NCBI GenBank assembly: GCA_964644525.1 | Contig: CAZXWC010000040.1 | Location: 1-13,671 of the forward strand | DNA length: 13,671 nucleotides | From: BM714 sp964644525 | Lineage (GTDB): Bacteria > Bacillota > Clostridia > Peptostreptococcales > BM714 | Reading direction: 5' to 3' | In this document: positions 7,060 through 13,617 of the stretch, piece by piece | Layout: every line of letters starts with the position of its first letter | Numbering within the stretch: the stretch's first letter is position 1 | The notes under the pieces: generated by a model | Seen by the model: only the letters and a program-made list of their open reading frames with translations | Told to the model about the DNA's origin: nothing | The model's database searches: none | Program-made: the position numbers and the translations under genes

Positions 7060-7099
7060 AAACCTCATCAGCCGCATTAAAATCGCTGATGGGGTTTTT
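7060..7099 (+). terminator. Rho-independent terminator of the ORP/Mrp-type operon (probably works both ways)
   Basis: AAACCTCATCAGC (7060-7072) pairs with GCTGATGGGGTTT (7085-7097), 13 bp with one G-T wobble, followed by a T-run on the plus strand. On the minus strand the stem is followed by a T-rich stretch as well, so it may also end the convergent sortase transcript. Confidence 0.85.
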
Positions 7100-7171
7100 C
7101 TACTGTTTTTCGAATCCGTCATGCAATTGTTCAAGCTTGCTCCGGCTTTTGGCCATACTCTTTCTGAATAG

Positions 7172-7987
7172 CTACCCATCCCCTTTATTCTTCCTTGCAT
7201 GAACCACAAACCTGGCGTCGTCGAATTCATAGGAACAGGTTGAAAGCGTCAGCACTTCATCTATGCCTTCCATATCCCCATCTGCATTATGCATGCTCTT
7301 ATTAGAAATTTCCCTTACAAAAACATCAAATTGCAGGTCTGTGAATTCAGTTCTTATATAATTGAAACCGGTGTCTGTAACATATGCAGAAAATATCTCC
7401 CAAACGGATTCCTCTCTTCCATCGTTGAAAACAATAAACCTGTTGTCATCAAAGAATCCGGTTCTTTTATAGCCCATCAAACCTTTGAACATTGTTCCGT
7501 TTTTCATGTTGTGTCCATAAATCACAATATTCTTGTCTGTTCCATCGTTTTTATTTCTGTAGTCCATGAAAATGGCGCCAGCCACATTCGATTCCATTTC
7601 AAAGCCGTGGTTTAGATAAAACTTATTGTCTTCGCCCTTTACAACCGGATAGTCTACAGCAGTTCCACTTATGCTCAACCATCCCGCGTAGTCGGGATTG
7701 ACAGATCTCATTTTATCGAATTTTTCTCTTTGAGCTGCATTCAATGACGCTTTTTTAAGAATAGATTCACTCTCTTCCATCTTTTCAAGTGAAGGGCTTG
7801 AGCCATCCATTGTGTCTTCATTTTTCATGTCGCTTGGCTCTGATTGGCCAGAAGTTTCCTCCGAGTAGAACTTCAACCTTGCATCGTTCATTATTCTTTT
7901 GTTTTCAGCATAATCCCAAGCAATCATTATCATTGCCAAAATCGCAATCGACAAAGCAAGAGCGGCAATCCTGTCCAGCCACTTCAT
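7172..7987 (-). CDS. srtB: Class B sortase
   Basis: A 271-aa membrane-anchored transpeptidase. Residues 8-24 form an N-terminal membrane anchor, followed by a charged linker (30-95). The sortase fold starts at NPDYAGWLSISGTAVDYPVV (97-116), typical of class B. The catalytic residues are H159 in IYGHNM, C251 in TLSTCSYEF and R259 in DARFVVHAR. It should cleave a sorting motif between Thr and Gly and attach the protein to peptidoglycan outside the cell. AAGGTGGG precedes the ATG. It lies 86 nt after a gene for a surface protein with a VPKTG sorting signal, so the pair is probably functional. I see no good promoter in that gap, so transcription may depend on read-through past the hairpin at 8017-8046. 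Length and motifs are normal. Confidence 0.93.
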   Translation of the reverse strand: MKWLDRIAALALSIAILAMIMIAWDYAENKRIMNDARLKFYSEETSGQSEPSDMKNEDTMDGSSPSLEKMEESESILKKASLNAAQREKFDKMRSVNPDYAGWLSISGTAVDYPVVKGEDNKFYLNHGFEMESNVAGAIFMDYRNKNDGTDKNIVIYGHNMKNGTMFKGLMGYKRTGFFDDNRFIVFNDGREESVWEIFSAYVTDTGFNYIRTEFTDLQFDVFVREISNKSMHNADGDMEGIDEVLTLSTCSYEFDDARFVVHARKNKGDG

Positions 7988-8016
7988 TAAAATCCCACCT
8001 TCGATAAAAATTATAA

Positions 8017-8046
8017 AGAAGGCCGGCTCAGCAAAGCCGACCTTCT
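8017..8046 (-). terminator. Hairpin between the FAS1 surface protein gene and the sortase gene
   Basis: AGAAGG and CGGCT pair with AGCCG and CCTTCT around one C-A mismatch, with a loop of about 6 nt (11 bp in total). On the minus strand the 3' side runs into TTTATAATTTTT, an imperfect T-tract. It may reduce, not abolish, transcription into the sortase gene. Confidence 0.6.
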
Positions 8047-8073
8047 CTTTGTTTCAACTGCAAAATGAAATTT

Positions 8074-9429
8074 CTACTGGTTTTTCCTTCTCATAACAAT
8101 CCACGCTCCTGAAGCAAGCGCAAGGAATCCAAATGGAACCATTCCCAAATCTCCTGTTTTGGGAACAGGCTCAGTCTCTTCTTGTCCAGGCAAAATAACC
8201 GCATCAATTACATGTATTACACCGTTTGATGCCATTACATCGGTTGTCACAACCTTGGCGTTGTCGACATAAACACTTCCGCCCATGAATGTAACTGTAA
8301 GTTTTTCTCCTCCTGCAGTAGCAACCATTGTTCCGTTCGGAAGGGCAAGAACATCAGATGCCATCACTTTTCCAGGAACAACATGATAAAGAAGAATGTT
8401 TGCCAGATCCGGATTGGCCAATAGCTGGTCTGCCGTTATTCCAAGTTCTGCCAAAAGCGCCGCAAATGCGTCATCTGTAGGAGCAAATACGGTAAACGGT
8501 CCAGGTCCCTTGAGTGTTTCAACAAGATTGGCCTTTGTAAGAGCGGCTGCCAGTGTATTGAAGCTTCCCGCTCCAACTGCTGTATCCACTATGTCCTTCA
8601 GCGTTGCGGCAACCGGATATCCCGCTTCAGTCCATCCTGTTATTCCTTCCAGCATTATGGTCACGTTTCCATACCCTGCGCCAAGCAGAGCGTCAGCCGC
8701 AGCTTCAGCAGCGGGCTGGACCATGCAGTAAATCAATATATCGTCGTCTTTTTCAATTCCTGCAGCAAGAACGCCTGCAAGAAATCCGTCGGAAACCATA
8801 GGTCCTGGAATGTTCAAAGCGCCCGGAACATGAGCTTCATCGAATGCCGCTGCTCCTCGAACATCGATTATATAGTCTATCGATCCTCCATCAATGAGTG
8901 CTTTGGCATCTTCGGCCATAACTCGGGTTGCCGTTACAGGCATTATGACCTTGTCGATTACGTGGATAATTCCATTGGAAGCCATAACGTCTGTGGCTGT
9001 CACTTGGGCATCATCTACAAATACATTGCCGCCTTCAAAAGTAACTGTCAGACTCTGGCCGTTTACTGTGCCAACCATAGTCCCATCATCAAGCGCCAAT
9101 ACGTCGGATGCCGGAACAGACCCCGAAACCACATGGTAGAGCAGTATGTTCTTCAGGTCTGGATTTGCGAGCAAATCCTCCGCTGTTATGCCCAAGTCAG
9201 CGAGCAGAGCCGCAAAAGCGTCATCCGTAGGAGCAAATACCGTGAACGGGCCATCCCCCTTCAATGTATCCACAAGTCCTGCTGTTTCCAAAGCCGTGGC
9301 AAGAATTGTGAATGTACCCGCATCCACAGCGGTATCGACTATGTCTTTATCCATCTCAGCTGCAAATGCTGTTGGGAAGAGCGACACCGCCATGATTAAA
9401 ACCAACAATAAAACCAATACTCTTTTCAA
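8074..9429 (-). CDS. Wall-anchored surface protein: FAS1 - rhodanese - FAS1 - VPKTG sorting signal
   Basis: A 451-aa exported protein. Residues 1-24 are a signal peptide ending AFAA. Residues 28-163 and 278-413 are fasciclin (FAS1) domains with the family motifs GPFTVFAPTDDAFA, LLYHVV and SNGIIHVID; they are about 75% identical and offset by exactly 250 residues. Between them (169-272) is a rhodanese-like domain: YIIDVRGAAAFDEAHVPGALNIP, then the putative active cysteine C235 in ILIYCMVQP, and EGITGWTEAGYP at its end. The C-terminus has VPKTG (422-426), a hydrophobic segment (429-446) and the tail RRKNQ, a sortase signal. FAS1 domains mediate adhesion; a rhodanese between two of them is unusual. 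The active-site loop after C235 lacks the basic residues of normal sulfurtransferases, so catalysis is uncertain. The TTG at 9427-9429 is chosen for its ribosome binding site and because the signal peptide begins there. The neighbouring sortase B is its likely anchoring enzyme. Confidence 0.88.
   Translation of the reverse strand: MKRVLVLLLVLIMAVSLFPTAFAAEMDKDIVDTAVDAGTFTILATALETAGLVDTLKGDGPFTVFAPTDDAFAALLADLGITAEDLLANPDLKNILLYHVVSGSVPASDVLALDDGTMVGTVNGQSLTVTFEGGNVFVDDAQVTATDVMASNGIIHVIDKVIMPVTATRVMAEDAKALIDGGSIDYIIDVRGAAAFDEAHVPGALNIPGPMVSDGFLAGVLAAGIEKDDDILIYCMVQPAAEAAADALLGAGYGNVTIMLEGITGWTEAGYPVAATLKDIVDTAVGAGSFNTLAAALTKANLVETLKGPGPFTVFAPTDDAFAALLAELGITADQLLANPDLANILLYHVVPGKVMASDVLALPNGTMVATAGGEKLTVTFMGGSVYVDNAKVVTTDVMASNGVIHVIDAVILPGQEETEPVPKTGDLGMVPFGFLALASGAWIVMRRKNQ
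8191..8598 (-). repeat. Second FAS1 copy within the surface protein gene
   Basis: Encodes residues 278-413. It aligns without gaps to residues 28-163 of the same protein; I count 34 differences over 136 positions. Long stretches are also nearly identical at DNA level. Confidence 0.85.
8941..9348 (-). repeat. First FAS1 copy within the surface protein gene
   Basis: Encodes residues 28-163. It is offset by exactly 750 nt from the second copy; the rhodanese module lies between the two. Confidence 0.85.
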
Positions 9430-9432
9430 GTT

Positions 9433-9445
9433 CTTCCTCTCCTTT
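9433..9445 (-). promoter_or_regulatory. Ribosome binding site that sets a TTG start for the FAS1 surface protein
   Basis: On the minus strand AAAGGAG and a second AGGA precede TTG (9427-9429), which begins a standard signal peptide. ATG codons further upstream in the same frame would add an implausible hydrophobic and aromatic leader. Confidence 0.7.
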
Positions 9446-9476
9446 CGAATTGTATATATATACGAACGATATTCAC

Positions 9477-9504
9477 AATATACCCAATACATAGGAAAAC
9501 TCAA
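9477..9504 (-). promoter_or_regulatory. Possible promoter of the FAS1 surface protein gene
   Basis: On the minus strand TTGAGT (9499-9504), a 16-nt spacer and TATATT (9477-9482). The match is moderate and the region is AT-rich, so other placements are possible. Confidence 0.35.
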
Positions 9505-9660
9505 CAAAAAAAAACAATTGATTGAAAATAGCATTGCAATGATGCAATCCCAACAACAATAACGAATTCATTCTTGAAAATGACATTTTAAAAACTTCTT
9601 TGGTTTTTCACAGCAATATAATATCAATTCATGCAAAGCGCATAATATGCATAGTTTTTT

Positions 9661-10614
9661 CTATCTACATATGCGCTCTATTTCCTGCAAGAGCCTTGAG
9701 TTTTCATCTTTTGCTCCTATCGATATCCTGCAGTATCCATCAAGCCATTCCTGTGACAAATCTTCAACAATTATCCCTTTTACCCGGAGTCTCAATGCAA
9801 GGTCCCCAATATCCGACCTTACGCACAAATAATTGGCTTGGCTTTTATAGACATCAAAACCCAATTCCCTTAGACGATTCTCCACCAAAGCCCTTTCTTT
9901 TAAAGTATTTGAAACATTTTTAATCAAATAGCTTTTATTCCTCAAGGCATTTATGACCCCAAAAAAAGCCGGCCTGTTGATTTCAACCGTTTTGCGAATT
10001 GAGTTGATGAAATAATCCCCAGCCACCATATATCCCACTCTCAATCCTGCCAGTCCGAAGGCCTTGTCAAGTGTTCTGGTCACTGCAAGTTTTTCATAGT
10101 CTCCCACCAAGCCTGCAAACGTCCTCTTGGAATACTCATATGCAGCCTCGTCAATTATTACCATGTTGCCGTTTGTCAAAAGCTCTTCCAATTCGTCTTT
10201 CTCTATAAGAAGCTGCCCGGTGGGATTGTTTGGGTAATCGAATACCACAATGCTTTTTTGTATTTCAATCGACTTCCAATCCACCCGGAATTCCGGAGGC
10301 CTCAATTGTATCCTCCTTATTCTCATTCCAAGGTCCTTTGCAGTTTCAACCACTCCATTGCAGCAAGGATTCAATACAATCAGGTCCATTCTTTCATAAA
10401 CTTTCAATAATGCATTTTTAATAAGATTGTCCGTTCCCGAACCGATAAAAATTCTTTCCTTGTCAACTCCGCAATACTCAGCCAGCTCGCTTTCCAGTCT
10501 ATCAAGTTCCCCATACCCAAGGTATCTGTTTAAATCTTCAAGCCCGCCGCATAAATCTCTCATTTCTTCAATAGAACGCCCATAAGGGCTTTCGTTGGAG
10601 CTTAAGTCTATCAA
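9661..10614 (-). CDS. HisC-like class I/II PLP-dependent aminotransferase
   Basis: A 317-aa enzyme of the aspartate-aminotransferase fold (fold type I). Visible motifs: SSNESPYG (5-12), GSGTDNLI (58-65), DYPNNPTG (126-133), IIDEAAYEY (153-161), and the PLP-binding lysine K184 in RTLDKAFGLAGLRVGY; R296 in CRISIG is the likely carboxylate-binding arginine. It is most like histidinol-phosphate aminotransferase or the related CobD threonine-phosphate decarboxylase, but shorter than typical HisC (about 350 aa), mainly at the N-terminus. No his or cob genes are nearby, so the substrate is unknown. The start is a TTG at 10612-10614 with GGAGGTG just upstream; it overlaps the stop of the kinase-like gene by 4 nt (TTGA), which points to translational coupling and a shared pathway. 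Confidence 0.85.
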   Translation of the reverse strand: MIDLSSNESPYGRSIEEMRDLCGGLEDLNRYLGYGELDRLESELAEYCGVDKERIFIGSGTDNLIKNALLKVYERMDLIVLNPCCNGVVETAKDLGMRIRRIQLRPPEFRVDWKSIEIQKSIVVFDYPNNPTGQLLIEKDELEELLTNGNMVIIDEAAYEYSKRTFAGLVGDYEKLAVTRTLDKAFGLAGLRVGYMVAGDYFINSIRKTVEINRPAFFGVINALRNKSYLIKNVSNTLKERALVENRLRELGFDVYKSQANYLCVRSDIGDLALRLRVKGIIVEDLSQEWLDGYCRISIGAKDENSRLLQEIERICR

Positions 10615-11705
10615 TACTTCACCTCCATAATGATTTCCTCATTGTATCCTATAAGCACGCCTATATTTCCACCCATTTCCCTGTCAACCTCGTAATCGCC
10701 CGAGTCTATGTGGATGTTGTCCAAACCGCCCATCTTTTCAAGAGTGCTTATAATTATTATGTTTTCCCTTCCAACTTTCTGAAGCACCTCTGAAGATATC
10801 TGCCTGCTACCCCTTCCGAATATGAAACCGTTTCCGCCTATGGGAGTCACTATTATCTTAGTCATTTTATGGTTGCCAATCAGCTTAAGTATTTCCTTTT
10901 CCCCTATGTCGACTCCTACCGATTCGCTGTTGCAGACAGCATCTATTCCGAGAAGTGTCTTTTCCACCCCCAAAGCGTCTGCCACCTCTTTAACAGTTGT
11001 TCCCGGCCCCAGTATGTATACGCAGTCCCTGTTCATGTTGTCTACAATGTATTTTGCGACTTCCTTTTTTTTGTCTTTTGCGGAATTCCTTACGTTTGAC
11101 GCCGCCTTCTTGCCTTGCAGCAATCTCTGTATGTCAGGAACCCTTACCGTCCCGTAATATTTGGCATCCAGCCTGTTCCCCCTGAAAGCATCCTCGTCTA
11201 TGTCAAGAACCTCTTTCTCTGTGTAATCGTCTCCACAGCAGTCTATCATCTCAGCCGCCGCATGGGGCGAAAAAACAAATGCGGAACTGAACATTTTGAC
11301 TCCTGAAGGTATGGCTATTACCGGCACATCCATACCTACTGCATCGAGAATATCCCGGGCCGTACCATCTCCGCCCACGAAGACAATAATCTCCGCTCCT
11401 TTCGCCATCATTTCACTGGCTATTCGTATTGTATCCTCACGGCTTGTTTCATCTGCCGTCTGCCCTACTTTTTCAAACCTGAAACCTCTTCCATGAAGAT
11501 AGTCCTCCCCCATGCTGCCCGGTGCGCAAAAGAAATACAGGTCACGCCTTTTTACAAGATCAAGCACATCTTCAATCCTTCCGGGCGAAATCGGCTCAGC
11601 CCCCAGTTCCAATGCTTTTTCGTACATTTTTCCGTCTGTTCCCTTGAGTCCAACCTTTCCTCCCATGCCGGCGATTGGATTAACTATCAGTCCCGCTTTC
11701 AGCAT
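10611..11705 (-). CDS. ATP-NAD kinase family protein (AcoX-like)
   Basis: A 364-aa cytoplasmic protein of the NAD kinase/diacylglycerol kinase superfamily. It has NPIAGMGG (9-16) at the start and the diagnostic GGDGTARD at 111-118, followed by VPVIAIPSGVKMFSSAFV, as in the AcoX subgroup sometimes annotated as ATP-NAD kinase. The C-terminal half, with ILGPGTT and a TPIGGNGFIFGRGSRQIS segment, is also typical. AcoX proteins occur near acetoin dehydrogenase genes in some bacteria, but their reaction is not well established; the usual NAD kinase of this organism is probably elsewhere. AAGGAGGGG precedes the ATG. It is the first gene of a pair with the HisC-like aminotransferase (4-nt overlap). 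The iron-dependent alcohol dehydrogenase gene upstream is separated by a terminator and a promoter. Confidence 0.85.
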   Translation of the reverse strand: MLKAGLIVNPIAGMGGKVGLKGTDGKMYEKALELGAEPISPGRIEDVLDLVKRRDLYFFCAPGSMGEDYLHGRGFRFEKVGQTADETSREDTIRIASEMMAKGAEIIVFVGGDGTARDILDAVGMDVPVIAIPSGVKMFSSAFVFSPHAAAEMIDCCGDDYTEKEVLDIDEDAFRGNRLDAKYYGTVRVPDIQRLLQGKKAASNVRNSAKDKKKEVAKYIVDNMNRDCVYILGPGTTVKEVADALGVEKTLLGIDAVCNSESVGVDIGEKEILKLIGNHKMTKIIVTPIGGNGFIFGRGSRQISSEVLQKVGRENIIIISTLEKMGGLDNIHIDSGDYEVDREMGGNIGVLIGYNEEIIMEVKY

Positions 11706-11736
11706 GCAAATCCCCTCCTTGTCTTTCTATATCCAT

Positions 11737-11745
11737 ATTATACCA
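11737..11745 (-). promoter_or_regulatory. Extended -10 promoter of the kinase-aminotransferase unit
   Basis: On the minus strand TGGTATAAT is a perfect extended -10 element; no good -35 box is present at 16-18 nt upstream. The predicted leader is about 25 nt. Confidence 0.6.
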
Positions 11746-11814
11746 CTATGCAACTAAATGAATCCCCAAAAGCCTTGATTCGCAAATGCTGACGCACTCA
11801 TAAAGAACGGCAAA

Positions 11815-11840
11815 ACGGCTTGGATTTCCATCCAAGCCGT
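11815..11840 (-). terminator. Hairpin terminator after the alcohol dehydrogenase gene
   Basis: ACGGCTTGGA and TCCAAGCCGT form a perfect 10-bp stem with a 6-nt loop, 55 nt after the stop codon. On the minus strand the stem is followed by TTTTGCCGTTCTTT, a moderate T-tract. Confidence 0.75.
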
Positions 11841-11895
11841 AAAATTGCCAAATTAAATTTTACGCAGAATCTTTTTCATAAACATCTGCAATTCA

Positions 11896-13041
11896 TTATG
11901 ATTGAAGGCCGTTCATCTTATGGAACAGTTTTTCATAGTCGTCCGCATTCATACTTTTGGGATTGCTTCCGTTTGAGCCGTTCTTTTCTGACATCTCCGA
12001 AAGCAGCCTGAACTTATTCGGATCGATTCCAAGCGACTTGAAATCGGGAAGCCCTATTTGAGCAGAAATTTTCTTTATCAGTTCTATGCCTTCCTTTGCG
12101 GCTTTTTCATCATCATCCTCTTTTATCCCCATCGCCCTGGCCACCCTGGCGTACTTGTAGAGTGAAAAAGGCAGGTTTTCAGCCATTATATGCGGCAGTA
12201 TTATGGAATTGCAGAGTCCATGCGGCTTGTCGTATATGCTGCCAAGAGCTTCCGCCATGCAATGGACGGATGCAACATCGGAATGGCTGAATGAAAGCCC
12301 TGCCAAAAGACTGCCTGTCATCATTCCGTCCCTTGCCTCTTCGTCCGAGCCGTCACTTACGGCCCTTTCAATGTATTTTGATATAAGCTCCACGGCATAA
12401 AGGCCCAAAGCCTCGGCAATAGGTTCTGTGCAAGTCGCCGTGTAGCCCTCTATAGCGTGTGTCAGCGCGTCAATGCCTGTGGATGCAGTCACCAGCTTTG
12501 GAAGAGTGTATGTAAGCTCGGGATCCACAAGCGCAACCTTTGCAGCCACTGCCGGGCTCTTTATTGTGAACTTGAAGTTTTCTTCTGTATCTGTAATAAC
12601 TGACGAAAAAGTTATCTCGCTTCCAGTTCCCGCTGTTGTTGGTATCGTAAGCAATGGAATGCAGTCATCCCCTATTTCCTTCATTGCGTAGTCCCTTATT
12701 GATCCGCCCTGCCTGGCAAGCACCGATATGCCCTTGGCCGCGTCAATCGGGCTTCCTCCCCCTACTGCAACAAGCACATCCACATTTTCCCAGGCGGCCA
12801 AATCCGCTCCCTTTTGCACATTATAATCCTTTGGATTAGCCTCGACGCCATCGAAAACCACAATTTCCTTGTCATCTCCCACATGCTCCAGTATTTTCTC
12901 AAGTATGCCCGCTTTTACTATTCCCTTGTCGCAGACAATCATTATTTTTTTTGCAGAAATCTTGTCCAATTCTCCATTCAGTTCCTCGACTATTCCTTTT
13001 CCGTATCTTATCTTTGACGGCAAAACAAAATCAAATTTCAT
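11896..13041 (-). CDS. Iron-containing alcohol dehydrogenase
   Basis: A 381-aa cytoplasmic NAD(P)-dependent dehydrogenase of the group III (iron-activated) family. The nucleotide-binding GGGSPIDAAK is at 94-103, and TIPTTAGTGSE, a family signature, at 132-142. The four metal ligands are in place: D191 and H195 in TGIDALTHAIEGY, H260 in SVHCMAEALG and H274 in DKPHG, with the family spacing between the last two. Length is standard. Substrate cannot be told from the sequence: members act on ethanol, butanol, 1,3-propanediol, lactaldehyde or hydroxybutyrate. The ATG at 13039-13041 is chosen because GGAGGAG lies 6 nt upstream; two ATGs at 13054-13059 have no ribosome binding site. It has its own promoter and terminator, so it appears monocistronic. 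Confidence 0.92.
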   Translation of the reverse strand: MKFDFVLPSKIRYGKGIVEELNGELDKISAKKIMIVCDKGIVKAGILEKILEHVGDDKEIVVFDGVEANPKDYNVQKGADLAAWENVDVLVAVGGGSPIDAAKGISVLARQGGSIRDYAMKEIGDDCIPLLTIPTTAGTGSEITFSSVITDTEENFKFTIKSPAVAAKVALVDPELTYTLPKLVTASTGIDALTHAIEGYTATCTEPIAEALGLYAVELISKYIERAVSDGSDEEARDGMMTGSLLAGLSFSHSDVASVHCMAEALGSIYDKPHGLCNSIILPHIMAENLPFSLYKYARVARAMGIKEDDDEKAAKEGIELIKKISAQIGLPDFKSLGIDPNKFRLLSEMSEKNGSNGSNPKSMNADDYEKLFHKMNGLQS

Positions 13042-13068
13042 ACAAGGCTCCTCCATCATTTTATATTA

Positions 13069-13098
13069 TTTATACCAATTTACTGCAATCATGAACAA
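13069..13098 (-). promoter_or_regulatory. Probable promoter of the alcohol dehydrogenase gene
   Basis: On the minus strand TTGTTC (13093-13098), an 18-nt spacer and TATAAA (13069-13074), with TGG directly before the -10 box (extended -10). Confidence 0.5.
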
Positions 13099-13410
13099 AG
13101 GCAGTTTAATTCAAACTGACTTCGCCAAACTTGTTCCTATCGATTACCGCCTGAAATTTCGTCAGATTAGACTCTTGGTCAGGCTTTGATTTCAAGTTCA
13201 TTATATCCTTTTTCTCTAACCGAATCCACAAACGACTTATATGTCACATGTTAGTGTAAAAAATCTTTTCAATCAATCATTTCTTATTGTTCTATTCATA
13301 GACTACTATACAAAACCATTCTATCATTATTTTTTCTTGCATAGCAATAGACTGGAAAATATTCTTTTTTTAGCAAATTATGATCTCTAGAATTTTCAAC
13401 TTTTAAAAAA

Positions 13411-13433
13411 TCCTCCCCAAACATCGGGAAGGA
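13411..13433 (-). terminator. Terminator-like hairpin with no assigned transcript
   Basis: On the minus strand TCCTTCCC and GGGGAGGA form an 8-bp stem (one T-G wobble) with a 7-nt loop, followed by TTTTTT. On the plus strand the wobble becomes a C-A mismatch, so the element is oriented to stop minus-strand transcription coming from the tRNA side. Confidence 0.65.
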
Positions 13434-13466
13434 AATCAATATCATATTTATTTAAACATCCAAATA

Positions 13467-13489
13467 TTGAAATCAACTGGGCATTTCAA
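13467..13489. repeat. Short inverted repeat in the intergenic region
   Basis: TTGAAAT (13467-13473) and ATTTCAA (13483-13489) are perfect inverted copies with a 9-nt spacer. It could be a protein site or chance in AT-rich DNA. Confidence 0.3.
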
Positions 13490-13576
13490 GAAATTACTTA
13501 AATGAAATGTGAAAGATAATTCCAATTTTTTCAGAGATACCTAATCTTTTTATTTATAGGTTACTTGCAAACAAAA

Positions 13577-13609
13577 AACTCAAACCTTTTATATTAATCA
13601 GCTTGAGTT
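13577..13609 (-). terminator. Terminator downstream of tRNA-Arg
   Basis: On the minus strand AACTCAAGC pairs with GTTTGAGTT (one mismatch), with a loop of about 15 nt, followed by a run of T. It begins 9 nt after the tRNA CCA end. Confidence 0.65.
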
Positions 13610-13617
13610 CATTTTAA

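Larger units (their letters stand above)
13099..13576. other. Intergenic region without a recognisable gene
   Basis: About 480 bases of AT-rich DNA between the dehydrogenase promoter and the tRNA terminator. It holds a terminator-like hairpin (13411-13433) and a 7-bp inverted repeat (13467-13489). A 31-codon minus-strand reading frame (13106-13201) with an AAGG site before its ATG exists, but I recognise no family and do not call it a gene. I see no transposase, integrase or attachment repeat. Confidence 0.6.

Noticed and set aside
7048..7230. 60-codon minus-strand frame across the sortase end and the terminator
   Set aside because: It overlaps the sortase in another frame and runs through the terminator stem; no family resemblance.
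9430..9534. ATG 35 codons upstream for the FAS1 surface protein
   Set aside because: The extension includes the ribosome binding site and probably the promoter region, and would bury the signal peptide inside the protein.
13106..13201. 31-codon minus-strand reading frame upstream of the alcohol dehydrogenase
   Set aside because: It has an AAGG before the ATG, but no recognisable similarity and too short to support. An overlapping frame ending near 13180 also looks coding-like, so a decayed gene end is possible but unproven.
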